Shown: positions 31,674 through 41,275, numbered from the stretch's first letter. The stretch is DNA of 44,559 nucleotides from JANMAT01 sp031359995 (GCA_031359995.1 JANMAT010000087.1:1-44559), one strand, 5' to 3'. A program made the numbers and translations. The notes: a model not told the origin generated them from the letters alone.

Positions 31674-32156
31674 GTGAAGAACTCCCGCAAGCTCGTGATC
31701 ACCGGCATCGGCTCGCTCGTCGGCGTCGTCTGCTTCAGCTCGATCGTCTCGGCCCGCACCGGCAGCAACGGTTCGGTCCGCCGTGAGGATCGCCGCACCG
31801 TGGTCGCCACGGTCGCCGATGACAGCACCAGCACCTCGGCCACCGCCGGCACCACCGCCGTGAGCGTGGCGACCACGGCCACCACGGCTGATGGCACGGT
31901 CACCACCGTCGAACTGCGCCACGGCGCCGACGATGCCGCCAGCCACGACGTGAACGACGACAAGGGCGTCGATGCCGCCACCACCGCCGGCACGGTCGAG
32001 GACAACCCGGCCCGCATCGGCCAGGACGACACCAGCACCGCCTCCACCAGCGTCAGCGCCGCTCCGGCCCCCGCCCCCGCCACGGCCGTGACGGTCGACG
32101 ACAACGGTGGCCAGGGTCGCAACCGTGGCGGCAACGACGCCCCCAACCACGGCTGA
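31674..32156 (+). CDS. Small exported low-complexity protein
   Basis: A 160-aa protein: a signal-peptide-like start (KLVITGIGSLVGVVCFSSIVSA), then a Thr/Ala/Asp-rich region with no predicted fold (TSATAGTTAVSVATTATTAD and similar), ending GGQGRNRGGNDAPNHG. GTG 31674 is preceded by AGGAAGG. It is likely secreted or wall-associated and acidic. No family is recognised. Codon use matches a real gene (strong third-position GC), and it stands alone between divergent and codirectional neighbours. Confidence 0.65.
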   Translation: MKNSRKLVITGIGSLVGVVCFSSIVSARTGSNGSVRREDRRTVVATVADDSTSTSATAGTTAVSVATTATTADGTVTTVELRHGADDAASHDVNDDKGVDAATTAGTVEDNPARIGQDDTSTASTSVSAAPAPAPATAVTVDDNGGQGRNRGGNDAPNHG

Positions 32157-32320
32157 GCACCCCCCGAACCACCCCCACCAACCGCCGTGGCGCGTCGGGG
32201 GGTCGGCCGTTCTGGGGCGAACGGGGCCGGGCGCGCGATACTCGTCGGGTCGGAGCGTCGGTGCCGCGTCGTTGGGGAACGTCGCCGTGGTCACCGACCA
32301 GCGGGACACGGGGAACGCAC

Positions 32321-34087
32321 ATGTCGAACTCGAAGGATGCAGCACCGGCCCGACCGGGCGTGGCCGAGAAGCACCGGCGGCCGGCCCACCCGCCGGAGTA
32401 CTACGAGCAGGTCAAGCAGCGCTTCGCCGAGGAGCGCGACCTGCGGCTGTCGTTCCGGCCCGAGGGCACCGCCCAGTACGTCACCGACCTGTCGGGTGAC
32501 CTGGCCCGGTACGAGACCGACCCGTACGGCGGCGACATCACCCCCCGCAACGCCATCGACGACACCGTCGAGGTGCTCTTCATCGGCGGCGGGTTCTCGG
32601 CCCTGCTCACCTCGGCCCGCCTGCGCGAGGTCGGGGTGGAGTCGATCCGCATCGTCGAGCGCGGCGCCGACGTGGGGGGTACGTGGTACTGGAACCGGTA
32701 CCCGGGCGTGGCGTGCGACGTGGTCGCCTACGACTACCTGCCCCTGCTCGACGAGATGAACTACGTGCCCACGCGGCACTACGCACGCGGCGACGAGATC
32801 TTCGCCCACTGCCAGGCCATCGCCCGCAAGTACGACCTGTACGAGCTGGCCGTGTTCCAGACCACGGTCACGTCCACCGAGTGGAACGACGCCGAGCAGC
32901 AGTGGTACGTGCGCACCGACCGCGGCGACGTGATGCGGGCCAAGTTCGTGGTGTGCGCCAACGGCACCCTCACCAAGCCGAAGCTGTCGCGCATCGATGG
33001 CATGGAGACCTTCGCCGGGCACTCGTTCCACACGTCGCGCTGGGACTTCGACTACACCGGATCCGACCTGGAGAAGCTGTCCGACAAGGTGGTCGGCATC
33101 ATCGGCACCGGCGCCACCGCCGTGCAGGCCATCCCCCACCTGGCTGCCCACGCCAAGGAGCTCTACGTCTTCCAGCGCACCCCGTCGTCCATCGACGTGC
33201 GCGACGACTGGGAGACCGACCCCGAGTGGGCGGCCAAGCTGGAGCCCGGCTGGCAGGCCGAGCGCCGGGCCAAAGCGCTGAAGGACCCGCCGCTCACCGC
33301 GCTGCAGATCGATCAGCGGGTCAACATGACGACGGAAGAGAAGGTGCAGCGCCAGGAGCAGGCCAACATCGACTACATGATGCGCATCCACAAGCGCATC
33401 GACGAGATCGTCGAAGACCGGGCCACCGCCGACGCGCTGAAGCCCTGGTACATGTTCATGTGCAAGCGGCCCTGCTTCCACAACGACTACCTGCCCGCGT
33501 ACAACCGGCCCACCGTGCACCTGGTCGACACCCACGGCAAGGGCATCACCGAGATCCGCCCCGAGGGCCCCGTGTCCGACGGGCAGGTGCACCCGGTCGA
33601 CGTGCTCATCTACGCCACGGGGTTCGAGGTGCAGAAGACCGGCACCTACAACAAGATCGTGGGCGAGGGCGGGCTCGACCTGCAGGACAAGTACGCCGAG
33701 GGCATCCGCACCGTGCTCGGCATCCACACCCACGGCTTCCCGAACATGTTCATCATGGGCGGCTACCAGGCCTCGTTCAACTTCAACCTGACCGACGTGC
33801 TGCAGGCCCAGGGCGACCACATCGCCGCCTGCATCGACTACGTGCGCAGCCACGGCCACGACACCATCGACGCCACCGCCGACGCCGAGGAGTGGTGGGT
33901 GCAAGAGGTCATCGCCCACCGGGGCAAGACCAACCGCAACGCCGAGTGCACCCCCGGCTACTACAACTTCGAAGGCGAGTTCAACCGGCGCCAGGACGGC
34001 AACTACAACGGCGGGTTCCCGAAGTACGGCGCCCACATGGTGAACGTCCGCACCGAGATGGAGAAGCGCTTCACCTTCACCGACTGA
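32321..34087 (+). CDS. Flavin monooxygenase, type I Baeyer-Villiger-like
   Basis: A 588-aa enzyme with an about 80-aa N-terminal extension before the FAD Rossmann motif (VLFIGGGFSALLTSARL, about 85-101). The GTWYWNRYPGVACDV flavin loop follows, then the complete BVMO fingerprint FAGHSFHTSRWD (231-242), the NADPH Rossmann motif GIIGTGATAVQA (about 259-270), and VLIYATGFEV. Such enzymes insert oxygen next to a carbonyl or oxidise S/N. The substrate is unknown, though the SDR on the opposite strand may supply ketones. ATG 32321 follows GGGGA. Confidence 0.93.
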   Translation: MSNSKDAAPARPGVAEKHRRPAHPPEYYEQVKQRFAEERDLRLSFRPEGTAQYVTDLSGDLARYETDPYGGDITPRNAIDDTVEVLFIGGGFSALLTSARLREVGVESIRIVERGADVGGTWYWNRYPGVACDVVAYDYLPLLDEMNYVPTRHYARGDEIFAHCQAIARKYDLYELAVFQTTVTSTEWNDAEQQWYVRTDRGDVMRAKFVVCANGTLTKPKLSRIDGMETFAGHSFHTSRWDFDYTGSDLEKLSDKVVGIIGTGATAVQAIPHLAAHAKELYVFQRTPSSIDVRDDWETDPEWAAKLEPGWQAERRAKALKDPPLTALQIDQRVNMTTEEKVQRQEQANIDYMMRIHKRIDEIVEDRATADALKPWYMFMCKRPCFHNDYLPAYNRPTVHLVDTHGKGITEIRPEGPVSDGQVHPVDVLIYATGFEVQKTGTYNKIVGEGGLDLQDKYAEGIRTVLGIHTHGFPNMFIMGGYQASFNFNLTDVLQAQGDHIAACIDYVRSHGHDTIDATADAEEWWVQEVIAHRGKTNRNAECTPGYYNFEGEFNRRQDGNYNGGFPKYGAHMVNVRTEMEKRFTFTD

Positions 34088-34125
34088 GATCGCTCGGCGG
34101 CGGCACGATCGCGTCAGCGAGGGTG

Positions 34126-34872
34126 TCAGTGGTGGATGCCGCCGTCCACGGTGAACTCCTGGCCGCTGCAGTACGACGACTCGTCGCTGGCCAGGAACAG
34201 CACCATGTTGGCGATGTCGACCGGCTGGCCGAGCCGCCCCACCGGGATGTTGCGCTCCAGCTTGGTGCGCACGCTCGGGTCGGTGACCATGCGCGTGTCG
34301 GCGGTCATCGGCGTCTCGATGAAACCGGGATGCACGGAGTTCACGCGGATGCCGTAGCGGCCCCACTCCTGCGACGCGACCTTGGTGAGGCCGCGCACGG
34401 CCCACTTGGTGCCCGAGTAGGCGCCGTGGCCCTTCACGCCCTCGAGCCCGGCGACCGAGCTGATGTTGACGATGGAGCCGCCCCGCCCCACGTTCATCAT
34501 GGCCAGCGCCGCGGTGCGCATGCCCAGGAACACGCCGGTCTGGTTGATGGCCACGATGTTGTTCCACTCGTCGAGTGTGGTGGCGTCCAAGCGCTTCACC
34601 ATGTCGATGGCGGCGTTGTTCACCAGCACGTCGAGCCCGCCGTGCTGGGCCACGATGCCGGCGACGGTGGTCTCCCACTCGGTCTCCGAGCGCACGTCGA
34701 GGTGCGCGTAGCGCGCCCGGGGGATGGATGCCGCGGCCCGGGTGCCGTCGTCGTCGAGCACGTCGGCCAGCACCACCGTGGCCCCCTCGGCGGCGAACAG
34801 CCGCCCCTCTTCGGCGCCCTGCCCCCGCGCGCCACCCGTGATCAACGCGACCTTGCCGTCAAGTCTCCCCAT
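34126..34872 (-). CDS. SDR family oxidoreductase (3-alpha/20-beta-hydroxysteroid or cyclopentanol dehydrogenase-like)
   Basis: A 248-aa SDR: ITGGARGQGAEEGRLFAAEG at 11-30 (the GARGQGAxE pattern is typical of hydroxysteroid/cyclopentanol dehydrogenases), NNAA at 85-88, Ser138/139, Tyr152 and Lys156 (YSGTK), VHPGFIETPM, and the Asp-Gly-Gly end VDGGIHH. It probably interconverts a secondary alcohol and ketone with NAD. It is convergent with the BVMO (38 bp between stops): alcohol to ketone to ester or lactone is the classical pairing. ATG 34872 has CAGACT 6 nt upstream. Confidence 0.92.
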   Translation of the reverse strand: MGRLDGKVALITGGARGQGAEEGRLFAAEGATVVLADVLDDDGTRAAASIPRARYAHLDVRSETEWETTVAGIVAQHGGLDVLVNNAAIDMVKRLDATTLDEWNNIVAINQTGVFLGMRTAALAMMNVGRGGSIVNISSVAGLEGVKGHGAYSGTKWAVRGLTKVASQEWGRYGIRVNSVHPGFIETPMTADTRMVTDPSVRTKLERNIPVGRLGQPVDIANMVLFLASDESSYCSGQEFTVDGGIHH

Positions 34873-34878
34873 GGGCGG

Positions 34879-34884
34879 AGTCTG
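34879..34884 (-). promoter_or_regulatory. Leaderless-type -10 (CAGACT)
   Basis: On the minus strand CAGACT lies 6 nt before ATG 34872. A plus-strand counterpart (GAGACT at 34922-34927) lies 6 nt before ATG 34934 of the CapA gene. Confidence 0.4.
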
Positions 34885-34933
34885 GCACGGGCGATGGTCG
34901 GGTCGTGACGCCGCCATGCACGAGACTGACGCC

Positions 34934-37255
34934 ATGGGCATGCGTTCGCGGTGGTTCGCGTCGGTCGGTGCGGCGCTGTTGTCGGTGCCGGTCGCGCTGG
35001 TGGCACCGGCGCGCATGGCCGCGGCGGCCGTACCGGCGACGGTGTCGATGGAGTTCTCGGGCGACATCCTCATCCACCGGCCGCTCATCGCCCAGGCGCT
35101 CGACTATGGCCACGGCGCCTACGACTTCACGCCGATGTTCGCCCGCATCGCACCGATCATCTCGGCGGCCGACGTGGGCTTCTGCCACTTCGAGACACCG
35201 ATCGCCCCGCCGGGCGAGCCCCTGTCGTACCACCCGATCTACGGCGTGCCCCGCGAGGTCATCGGCGGCATGGTGTCGGCCGGCTTCGACCGTTGCTCGA
35301 CCGCGTCGAACCACTCGTTCGACCGCGGCACGAGCGGCATCGACGCCACGGTCACCGCGCTGGAGGAGGCCGGCATCGCCAGCGCCGGCATGGCCCGTAC
35401 GCCCGAGGAAGCGCAGGCCAAGCTGTTCACGGTGAAGGGGATCCGCTTCGCCCAACTCGCCTACACGTTCGGCCTGAACGGTCTGGTTCTGTCGGCCGAC
35501 CAGCCGTGGCGCGTGCGCCTGCTGGACGCCGACCGCATCATCGCCGACGCCCGCGCCGCCCGTGATCGCGGTGCCGAGTACGTGGTCGTGAACCTGCACT
35601 GGGGCAGCGAGAAGAACTGGCCGATCACCGCTGAGCAGCGGCGACTGGCCGAAGCGCTCACCGCCGGCGGCCAGGTCGACCTGATCGTCGGCGAGCACGT
35701 GCACGTGCTGCAGCCGATCGAGCAGGTCAACGGCAAGTGGGTCGTGTACGGCATGAGCAACCTGATCTCGAACCTGCCCGGCGGGGCCGACTTCCCCGAC
35801 GCATCGCAGGACGGCGGCCTCTTCACGCTGTCGGTGTCGCGGCAGGCCGACGGCTCGTTCGTGACGAGCCGGCCGGTGGTGCACCCGACGTGGGTCGACC
35901 ACGCCGGGTACGTGGTGCGGCCGGTGCTCGAGGACCTGGCCGACCCGGCCACGCCGGCCGGCGTGCGCGCCGCGCTCGAGGTGTCGCTGGCTCGCACGCG
36001 CGCCGTGCTGGGCGACTACGTGGCCACCGCGCCCGTAGGCCCGGTGCCCGCCCGCTGTGCCGGGGAGCAGCCGACCGGCCCGGCCGACACGGGCTTCGTG
36101 GTGGACCCGTCGCCGGCGAAGTACGTGCCGCTCGACCCCGCCCGCATCTACGACTCCCGCGATCGCGGTGATGACGGCTACCTGTGCCCGGGCGCGATCG
36201 TGTCGGTGCCGGTGGCCGGGCGCGGCGGTGTGCCGGCCACGGGAGCCACCGCGGCGGTGCTCAACGTGACCTCGGTGGACGCCGGCGGGCCGGGGTTCGT
36301 GAGCGCGTGGCCCACGGGCACGGCCCGGCCCACGGTGTCGAGCCTGAACCTGACCTCGGTGGGACAGGTGCGGGCGAACCTGGTGATCGTGCCCCTCGGC
36401 GCCGGCGGTGAGGTCAGCTTCTTCGCCTGGTCGGGCACCAACCTGGTGGTCGACGTGGCCGGCTGGTTCACGCCGGCGGCATCGTCGGCCGACGGCCGCC
36501 TGCTGCCCGTGACGCCGGCCCGCCTGCTCGACACCCGTGACGCTTCCGGTCCGACGGGCGGTCAGCGCCTCGGGGCCGGTGCGTCGCTCGATCTGGCGGT
36601 GGTGGGTCGCGGCGGTCTGCCGCCCACGGGTGTGGCTGCGGTGGTGGTGAACATCACCGCCACCGACGCCACCGGCGCCGGCTTCCTCACCGCCTGGCCC
36701 GTAGGGGTGACCCGGCCCGAAGCGTCGAACGTGAACATCAACTCGGCCACCGAAACGGCGCCGAACCTGGCGGTGGTGCGCGTCGGTGCGGGCGGCGCCG
36801 TCTCGCTGTTCTCCCATGCCGCCGCTCACGTGGTGGTCGACGTGACGGGCTACATCACCGATGCCTCCGCGCTGTCGGTGTCGGCGGGGCTGTTCGTGCC
36901 GCTGGCGCCGGCCCGCGTGTTCGACACGCGTGACGGTGCGCCGGTGGCCGGGCCGGTCCCGGCCGGCGGCACCGTCGCCCTGGTGCACACCGGGCGGGCC
37001 GGACTGCCGACCACGCGGGTCGGTGCGTTGGCGTTGAACGTCACCGCCGTCGATGCCGCGGCGGCCGGTTTCGTCACCGCCTTCCCGACGGCGTCGGGTC
37101 GCCCGGCGACGTCCACGCTCAACGTCGTCGCCGGTGACGTCCGCCCGAACGCCACGATCATGAAGGTGGACACCGCCGGGTCGATCTCGTACTTCGCCCA
37201 GCGCGGTGCCCACCTCGTGGTCGACGTGACCGGCTACTTCACCTCGGCGGCCTGA
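34934..37255 (+). CDS. Secreted CapA-family protein with three C-terminal beta repeats
   Basis: A 773-aa protein. The signal peptide is about 1-33. A CapA (PgsA-like metallophosphatase-fold) domain follows (about 36-370): MEFSGDILIHRPL, FCHFETPIA, SNHSFDRG, VVNLHWGSEKN, and LIVGEHVHVLQPIE. Three repeats of about 115-120 residues (about 397-513, 522-642, 654-770) each run from PxRxxDTRD (first: YDSRD) through a Gly-rich GRGGVP turn, LNVT and a P-x-G strand to VVVDVxGYF. Such repeats are common in large exported actinobacterial proteins and may bind the wall or glycans. ATG 34934 was chosen by promoter spacing; an ATG at 34916 is possible. Confidence 0.9.
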   Translation: MGMRSRWFASVGAALLSVPVALVAPARMAAAAVPATVSMEFSGDILIHRPLIAQALDYGHGAYDFTPMFARIAPIISAADVGFCHFETPIAPPGEPLSYHPIYGVPREVIGGMVSAGFDRCSTASNHSFDRGTSGIDATVTALEEAGIASAGMARTPEEAQAKLFTVKGIRFAQLAYTFGLNGLVLSADQPWRVRLLDADRIIADARAARDRGAEYVVVNLHWGSEKNWPITAEQRRLAEALTAGGQVDLIVGEHVHVLQPIEQVNGKWVVYGMSNLISNLPGGADFPDASQDGGLFTLSVSRQADGSFVTSRPVVHPTWVDHAGYVVRPVLEDLADPATPAGVRAALEVSLARTRAVLGDYVATAPVGPVPARCAGEQPTGPADTGFVVDPSPAKYVPLDPARIYDSRDRGDDGYLCPGAIVSVPVAGRGGVPATGATAAVLNVTSVDAGGPGFVSAWPTGTARPTVSSLNLTSVGQVRANLVIVPLGAGGEVSFFAWSGTNLVVDVAGWFTPAASSADGRLLPVTPARLLDTRDASGPTGGQRLGAGASLDLAVVGRGGLPPTGVAAVVVNITATDATGAGFLTAWPVGVTRPEASNVNINSATETAPNLAVVRVGAGGAVSLFSHAAAHVVVDVTGYITDASALSVSAGLFVPLAPARVFDTRDGAPVAGPVPAGGTVALVHTGRAGLPTTRVGALALNVTAVDAAAAGFVTAFPTASGRPATSTLNVVAGDVRPNATIMKVDTAGSISYFAQRGAHLVVDVTGYFTSAA

Positions 37256-37259
37256 TCGC

Positions 37260-37481
37260 TCAGACCCGGCCGGACTGCAGATCCTTCACCGCCTGGGTGG
37301 TGAGGCTCTGGCCGCCGATGCCCCAGTCGCCGCTCTCGACCTCTTCGATGGCGACCCAGGTGACACCGCGCATGGCCTCACCCTCGATCCCCACCATGGT
37401 GTCGGTGAGCTTGGCGATCATGTCCTGCTTCTGGTCGGAGCTGAAGACGCCCTTGATGACCTTCACGTTGACGAACGGCAT
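37260..37481 (-). CDS. 4-oxalocrotonate tautomerase family protein
   Basis: A 73-aa tautomerase. After Met removal, Pro1 (MPFVNVKVIKGVFSSDQKQ) is the catalytic base; a helix (KQDMIAKLTDTMVGIEG) and the strand VTWVAIEEVESGDWGIGGQ complete the fold. Start 37481 is required for an N-terminal Pro and has a perfect AGGAGG upstream, so the longer frame with RFQEEHIM is not used. Length matches the family (60-75 aa). The substrate is unknown. It is convergent with capA (4-bp gap) and divergent from the SARP gene. Confidence 0.93.
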   Translation of the reverse strand: MPFVNVKVIKGVFSSDQKQDMIAKLTDTMVGIEGEAMRGVTWVAIEEVESGDWGIGGQSLTTQAVKDLQSGRV

Positions 37482-37603
37482 GATGTGTTCCTCCTGGAAC
37501 CTCGTTGGTGACCCCACCCTGCGCTGGGCCCCTTGCCGCTCCGTGGCACGCCGCTGTCAATGGTCTGCAATCAGACCTTGCAGCGTTCCGCAAGGCGACG
37601 GGC

Positions 37604-37609
37604 CACAAT
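37604..37609 (+). promoter_or_regulatory. Leaderless-type -10 (CACAAT) with upstream dyad
   Basis: CACAAT is followed by 7 nt and GTG 37617. A 6-bp dyad GGTCTG-CAAT-CAGACC (37562-37577) lies about 27 nt upstream and could be an operator. Confidence 0.45.
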
Positions 37610-37616
37610 CGGGGGT

Positions 37617-40610
37617 GTGGGGCTCCTGGTGAGAGTGCTGGGCCCGTTGGCCGTCGAGCGCTCCGACGCGCCCGTGGCCACCCTGAGCCCGAAGCTCCGG
37701 GTGGTCCTGGCCCTGCTGACCGCCAACCGCGGTGGTGTCGTCTCCACCGACCGCCTGTGCGAGGCGTTGTGGGCCGACGACCAACCCGCCGCCGCGCTGG
37801 CCACCCTGCAGAGCCACCTGTCGCGGCTGCGCCGCCTCCTGGAACCCGACGCGCAGATCGTGGGCACCGACGGCGGATACCGGCTCGACCTGCCCGGCGA
37901 CCTGCTCGACGCCGACCGATTCGGTTCGCTGGCCCGGGAGGCAGCCGGCCTGCCCGACGCCGCGGCCGCGGCCCGTGGCTACGGCGCCGCCCTCGAGTGG
38001 TGGCGGGGGCCCGCCTTCGGCGAGCTGGCCGAGAGCGACTGGACGCGCGCTGAGGCGGTGCGGCTGGACGAGCTCCGCGTGCACGTGGCCGAGGAGTGGA
38101 TGGAACGACGGCTGGCCGCTGGTGGCGATGCCACCCTCATCGCCGACCTCGAGGCCTGGTGCACGCAGCACCCTCTGCGCGAGCGGTTCCGGCGCCAGCT
38201 GCTCGTGGCCCTCTTCCGCACCGGTCGGCACGGCGAGGCGTTGCGCCGGGCCAACGAGTTCCGCACCCTGCTGCGCGACGAGATGGGCTTGGACCCATCG
38301 ACCGCGCTGGCCGAGCTCGAGGGGCGCATCCTGGCCGAGGACCCGACGCTGCTGGTCGCGCGCAAAGCCGATCGGTCTCCACCGTGGGCCGCCAGGGCGG
38401 TGCTCGACGACCCGACCCCCTTGGTGGGGCGTGCCGTCGAGCTGTCGTCGGTGATCGACGCGGTGGCGACGAACGCTCTGGTGACGTTGGTGGGTCCGGG
38501 CGGGGTCGGCAAGACCAGGCTGGCCCGGCGCGCCGCCACCACGGTCGCCGGGTTCGAGCACGGCGTGACCTTCGTGGAGCTCGCCGCGGTGAGCGAACCC
38601 GACTCGTTGGTCGACGCGGTGGCCACCGCGCTCGACGTGCAGCCGCGCCAGCACCTGTCGATGGAGGACGCGCTGGTGGTGGCGCTGGCCGAACGGCACC
38701 AGCTGGTGGTGCTCGACAACTGCGAGCACGTGCTCGACACCCTCGTGCCCCTCGTCGACCGCCTGCGATCACGGTGTCCCCGGTTGCACGTGCTGGCCAC
38801 CTCGCGCGAAGCACTCGGCCTGCCCGGGGAGATGGTCAGCACCGTGGCGCCCCTGGTGGTGGCGGCGCCCGACGTGGACGATCCTTCGGCCATCGCCCGG
38901 TCGCCTGCCGTGGCGCTGCTGCTCGAACGGGTCACCGCCGCGGTGCCGGGCTTCACGGTGACCGCGGCGAACGCGCCGGTGCTGAGCGAGATCTGCCGTC
39001 GGCTCGATGGCCTGCCGCTCGCGCTCGAGCTGGTGGCCGCCCGCTTCCGCTCGTTGTCGCCGGAGACCATCCTGCAGCGGTTGGTGCTGCCGTCGGTCGT
39101 GCTCGGAGCCAGCATGCGCTCGGCCAACCCTCGCCACCGCACGCTGCGCGACACCGTTGCCTGGTCGTTCGGCCACCTCAGTCGGGCCGAGCAGACGTTG
39201 TTCGCTCGCTTGTCGGCCTTCGCCGGCAGCTTCGACCTGGCCGCGGTGGAAGCGGTGTGCGGCTCGGTGATCGACCCGCTCGACGGTGACGACGAGCTCA
39301 CCGACGTGGTCGGTGTGCTGGCCATGCTCGTCGACAAGTCGATGGTGCAGCTCGTGAACCCCGAGCGCGGTCGCTACCAACTGCTCGAAACGCTCCGCGA
39401 GTTCGGCCGCGAGCAGCTGCGCGAGCTGGGGGCCACCGACCTGGTCGACGATGCCCATCTGCGGTGGTTCACCGCAGTGGCCGAGCGGGCCACCACCGGC
39501 ATCACCGGGCCCGAGGAAGCGGTGTGGTCGCACCGCATCGAGGCCGACATCGACAACGCCCGCGTCGCATTCGGGCGCGCCGTGCGCACGGGCGACACCG
39601 ACGCCGCCCTCCGACTGGTGGTCGGCCTGCGCGAGTTCGCCTTCCGCCGCATCCGCTACGAGCTGACGGCGTGGGCCACGACCTGCCTCGGGCTCCCCGG
39701 TGCCGCGGACCACGCGTTGTATCCGGTGCTGCTCGGGGTGGTCGGCTACGGCCACTACGTGCGGGGCGACCTGGAGGAGAGCGTGGCCGTGGGCCTGCTG
39801 GCCGTGGCGGCCAGCGACTCGTGGCGTGACTCGAGCGGCCTGGCCGAGCGCGCGCTGGCCAACGCCTACTTCTACCTCGGCCAGACCGATGAGGCGCTGG
39901 CGTGGATGGACCGCATGCTGCGATCGGCCCGCCAGGGTTCGCCGACGCGTCTGGCCCACGCGCTGTACATGCGCTCGGTGGCCGAGACGAGCATGGGCCG
40001 CACGGTGCCGGGCGCCATCCTCGCCGGTGAGGCCCGGGCGGTGGCCCGCACCAGCGGCTCGCCCACCGCCAGGGCGCAAGCCGCCTACGCGCTGGGACTC
40101 GCCCTCGAAGGCTCCGACCCCGAGCAGAGCCTGCTGCTGCTGCGGGAGTCGGCCGAGGTCGCCGGGGCGGCCGGCAACCGCTGGATCGAGGCGTTCGCCC
40201 AGACCGAGGTGTGGTGGCTCGAGGCCCGCAACGGCGACGTGCACGCTGCCCTCACCGGCTCGGGCGCCGTGATCGACACGTGGCACCGCGGTGGCGACTG
40301 GGTCAACCTGCACCTGTCGCTGCGGCGCGTGTTCGGCCTGCTGCTGCAGCTCGGCGACCACGCCGCCGCCGCCGTGCTCTACGGCGCGCTGAAGGCCGCC
40401 GGTGCCACGTCGGCTCTGCCGTTCGAGCCCACCGGGGCCGAGGACCTGGAGGGCGCCGTCGACGTGCTGGGCGCCGCCCTCGGTCGGGAGCGCCTGGACG
40501 CCGAGGTGGCGCGCGGTGCCGACCTGTCGGACGCCGCGCTGGTGACGTTCGTGCAGGACCGCATCGCCCGGCGGGGCGCACCCGCGCTCGGGTACCGTCG
40601 CCAGCCGTGA
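37617..40610 (+). CDS. SARP/AfsR-type transcriptional regulator with NB-ARC ATPase and helical repeats
   Basis: A 997-aa regulator. An OmpR-type winged helix (about 1-90: LRVVLALLTANRGGVVSTDR, LQSHLSRLRRLLEP) is followed by a BTAD domain (about 95-240: LLVALFRTGRHGEALRRANE). An NB-ARC ATPase follows, with P-loop GPGGVGKTRLARR near 294-306, Walker B VVLDNCEHV near 361-369, TSREALGL, and GLPLALELVAAR. The rest to the end is TPR-like helices. AfsR/SARP proteins activate secondary-metabolism or stress genes when ligand and ATP allow oligomerisation. GTG 37617 was chosen by conserved start and promoter spacing. Its stop overlaps nth (GTGA). Confidence 0.93.
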   Translation: MGLLVRVLGPLAVERSDAPVATLSPKLRVVLALLTANRGGVVSTDRLCEALWADDQPAAALATLQSHLSRLRRLLEPDAQIVGTDGGYRLDLPGDLLDADRFGSLAREAAGLPDAAAAARGYGAALEWWRGPAFGELAESDWTRAEAVRLDELRVHVAEEWMERRLAAGGDATLIADLEAWCTQHPLRERFRRQLLVALFRTGRHGEALRRANEFRTLLRDEMGLDPSTALAELEGRILAEDPTLLVARKADRSPPWAARAVLDDPTPLVGRAVELSSVIDAVATNALVTLVGPGGVGKTRLARRAATTVAGFEHGVTFVELAAVSEPDSLVDAVATALDVQPRQHLSMEDALVVALAERHQLVVLDNCEHVLDTLVPLVDRLRSRCPRLHVLATSREALGLPGEMVSTVAPLVVAAPDVDDPSAIARSPAVALLLERVTAAVPGFTVTAANAPVLSEICRRLDGLPLALELVAARFRSLSPETILQRLVLPSVVLGASMRSANPRHRTLRDTVAWSFGHLSRAEQTLFARLSAFAGSFDLAAVEAVCGSVIDPLDGDDELTDVVGVLAMLVDKSMVQLVNPERGRYQLLETLREFGREQLRELGATDLVDDAHLRWFTAVAERATTGITGPEEAVWSHRIEADIDNARVAFGRAVRTGDTDAALRLVVGLREFAFRRIRYELTAWATTCLGLPGAADHALYPVLLGVVGYGHYVRGDLEESVAVGLLAVAASDSWRDSSGLAERALANAYFYLGQTDEALAWMDRMLRSARQGSPTRLAHALYMRSVAETSMGRTVPGAILAGEARAVARTSGSPTARAQAAYALGLALEGSDPEQSLLLLRESAEVAGAAGNRWIEAFAQTEVWWLEARNGDVHAALTGSGAVIDTWHRGGDWVNLHLSLRRVFGLLLQLGDHAAAAVLYGALKAAGATSALPFEPTGAEDLEGAVDVLGAALGRERLDAEVARGADLSDAALVTFVQDRIARRGAPALGYRRQP

Positions 40611-41251
40611 AGCGACGCGAGAAGGCCGACCGGATCGGCGACATGCTCGACGACCTCTACCCCGAGCCGCCCATCCCGCTCGACCACCTCGATCCGTACA
40701 CGCTGCTGGTCGCGGTGGCCCTCTCGGCGCAGACGACCGACAAGAAGGTGAACCAGGTGACGCCGGCGCTGTTCGCATTGGCCGACACGCCCGAGAAGAT
40801 GGCGGCGCTGGGCCCCGAGCGCATCCTGGGCATCATCCGGGAGGTCGGGCTGGCGCCGACGAAGGCCAAGAACCTGTGGGTCGCCGCCAACCAGATCCTG
40901 GAGGCCGGTGGCGAGGTGGTGCCCGACTGGGCGTTTCTCGAATCGCTGGCCGGTGTGGGTCACAAGACGGCGAGCGTGGTGATGTCGCAGGGGTTCGGCC
41001 ACGCCGCCTTCGCCGTCGACACCCACATCCACCGCCTGGCGGCGCGCTGGGGTCTGTCGAACGGTTCCACCGTCGAGCGCACCGAGCGCGACCTGAAGGC
41101 GGTGTTCCCGAGTGCCACGTGGAACCGCCGGCACCTGCAGATCATCTTCTTCGGTCGCGAGCACTGCCCGGCCCTGCGCCACGACATGGCACAGTGCCCG
41201 ATCTGCTCGTGGGCGGCCACGAAGGCCCGCATCCGCGCCGGGTCGCGTTGA
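40607..41251 (+). CDS. nth: Endonuclease III-like DNA glycosylase with altered Fe-S cluster motif
   Basis: A 214-aa base-excision glycosylase/AP lyase. SAQTTDKKVNQVTPALFAL starts the core; the helix-hairpin-helix LAGVGHKTASVV carries catalytic Lys, and AVDTHIHRLAARWGL carries catalytic Asp. The C-terminal cluster motif reads C-x9-C-x2-C (HCPALRHDMAQCPICSWA) with no fourth Cys, unlike the canonical C-x6-C-x2-C-x5-C. The [4Fe-4S] cluster is therefore probably absent or altered. It removes oxidised pyrimidines from DNA. The start is GTG, overlapping the SARP stop by 4 nt. Confidence 0.92.
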   Translation: MKRREKADRIGDMLDDLYPEPPIPLDHLDPYTLLVAVALSAQTTDKKVNQVTPALFALADTPEKMAALGPERILGIIREVGLAPTKAKNLWVAANQILEAGGEVVPDWAFLESLAGVGHKTASVVMSQGFGHAAFAVDTHIHRLAARWGLSNGSTVERTERDLKAVFPSATWNRRHLQIIFFGREHCPALRHDMAQCPICSWAATKARIRAGSR

Positions 41252-41275
41252 GCGACCCGGCGCCGACGGGCTGAC

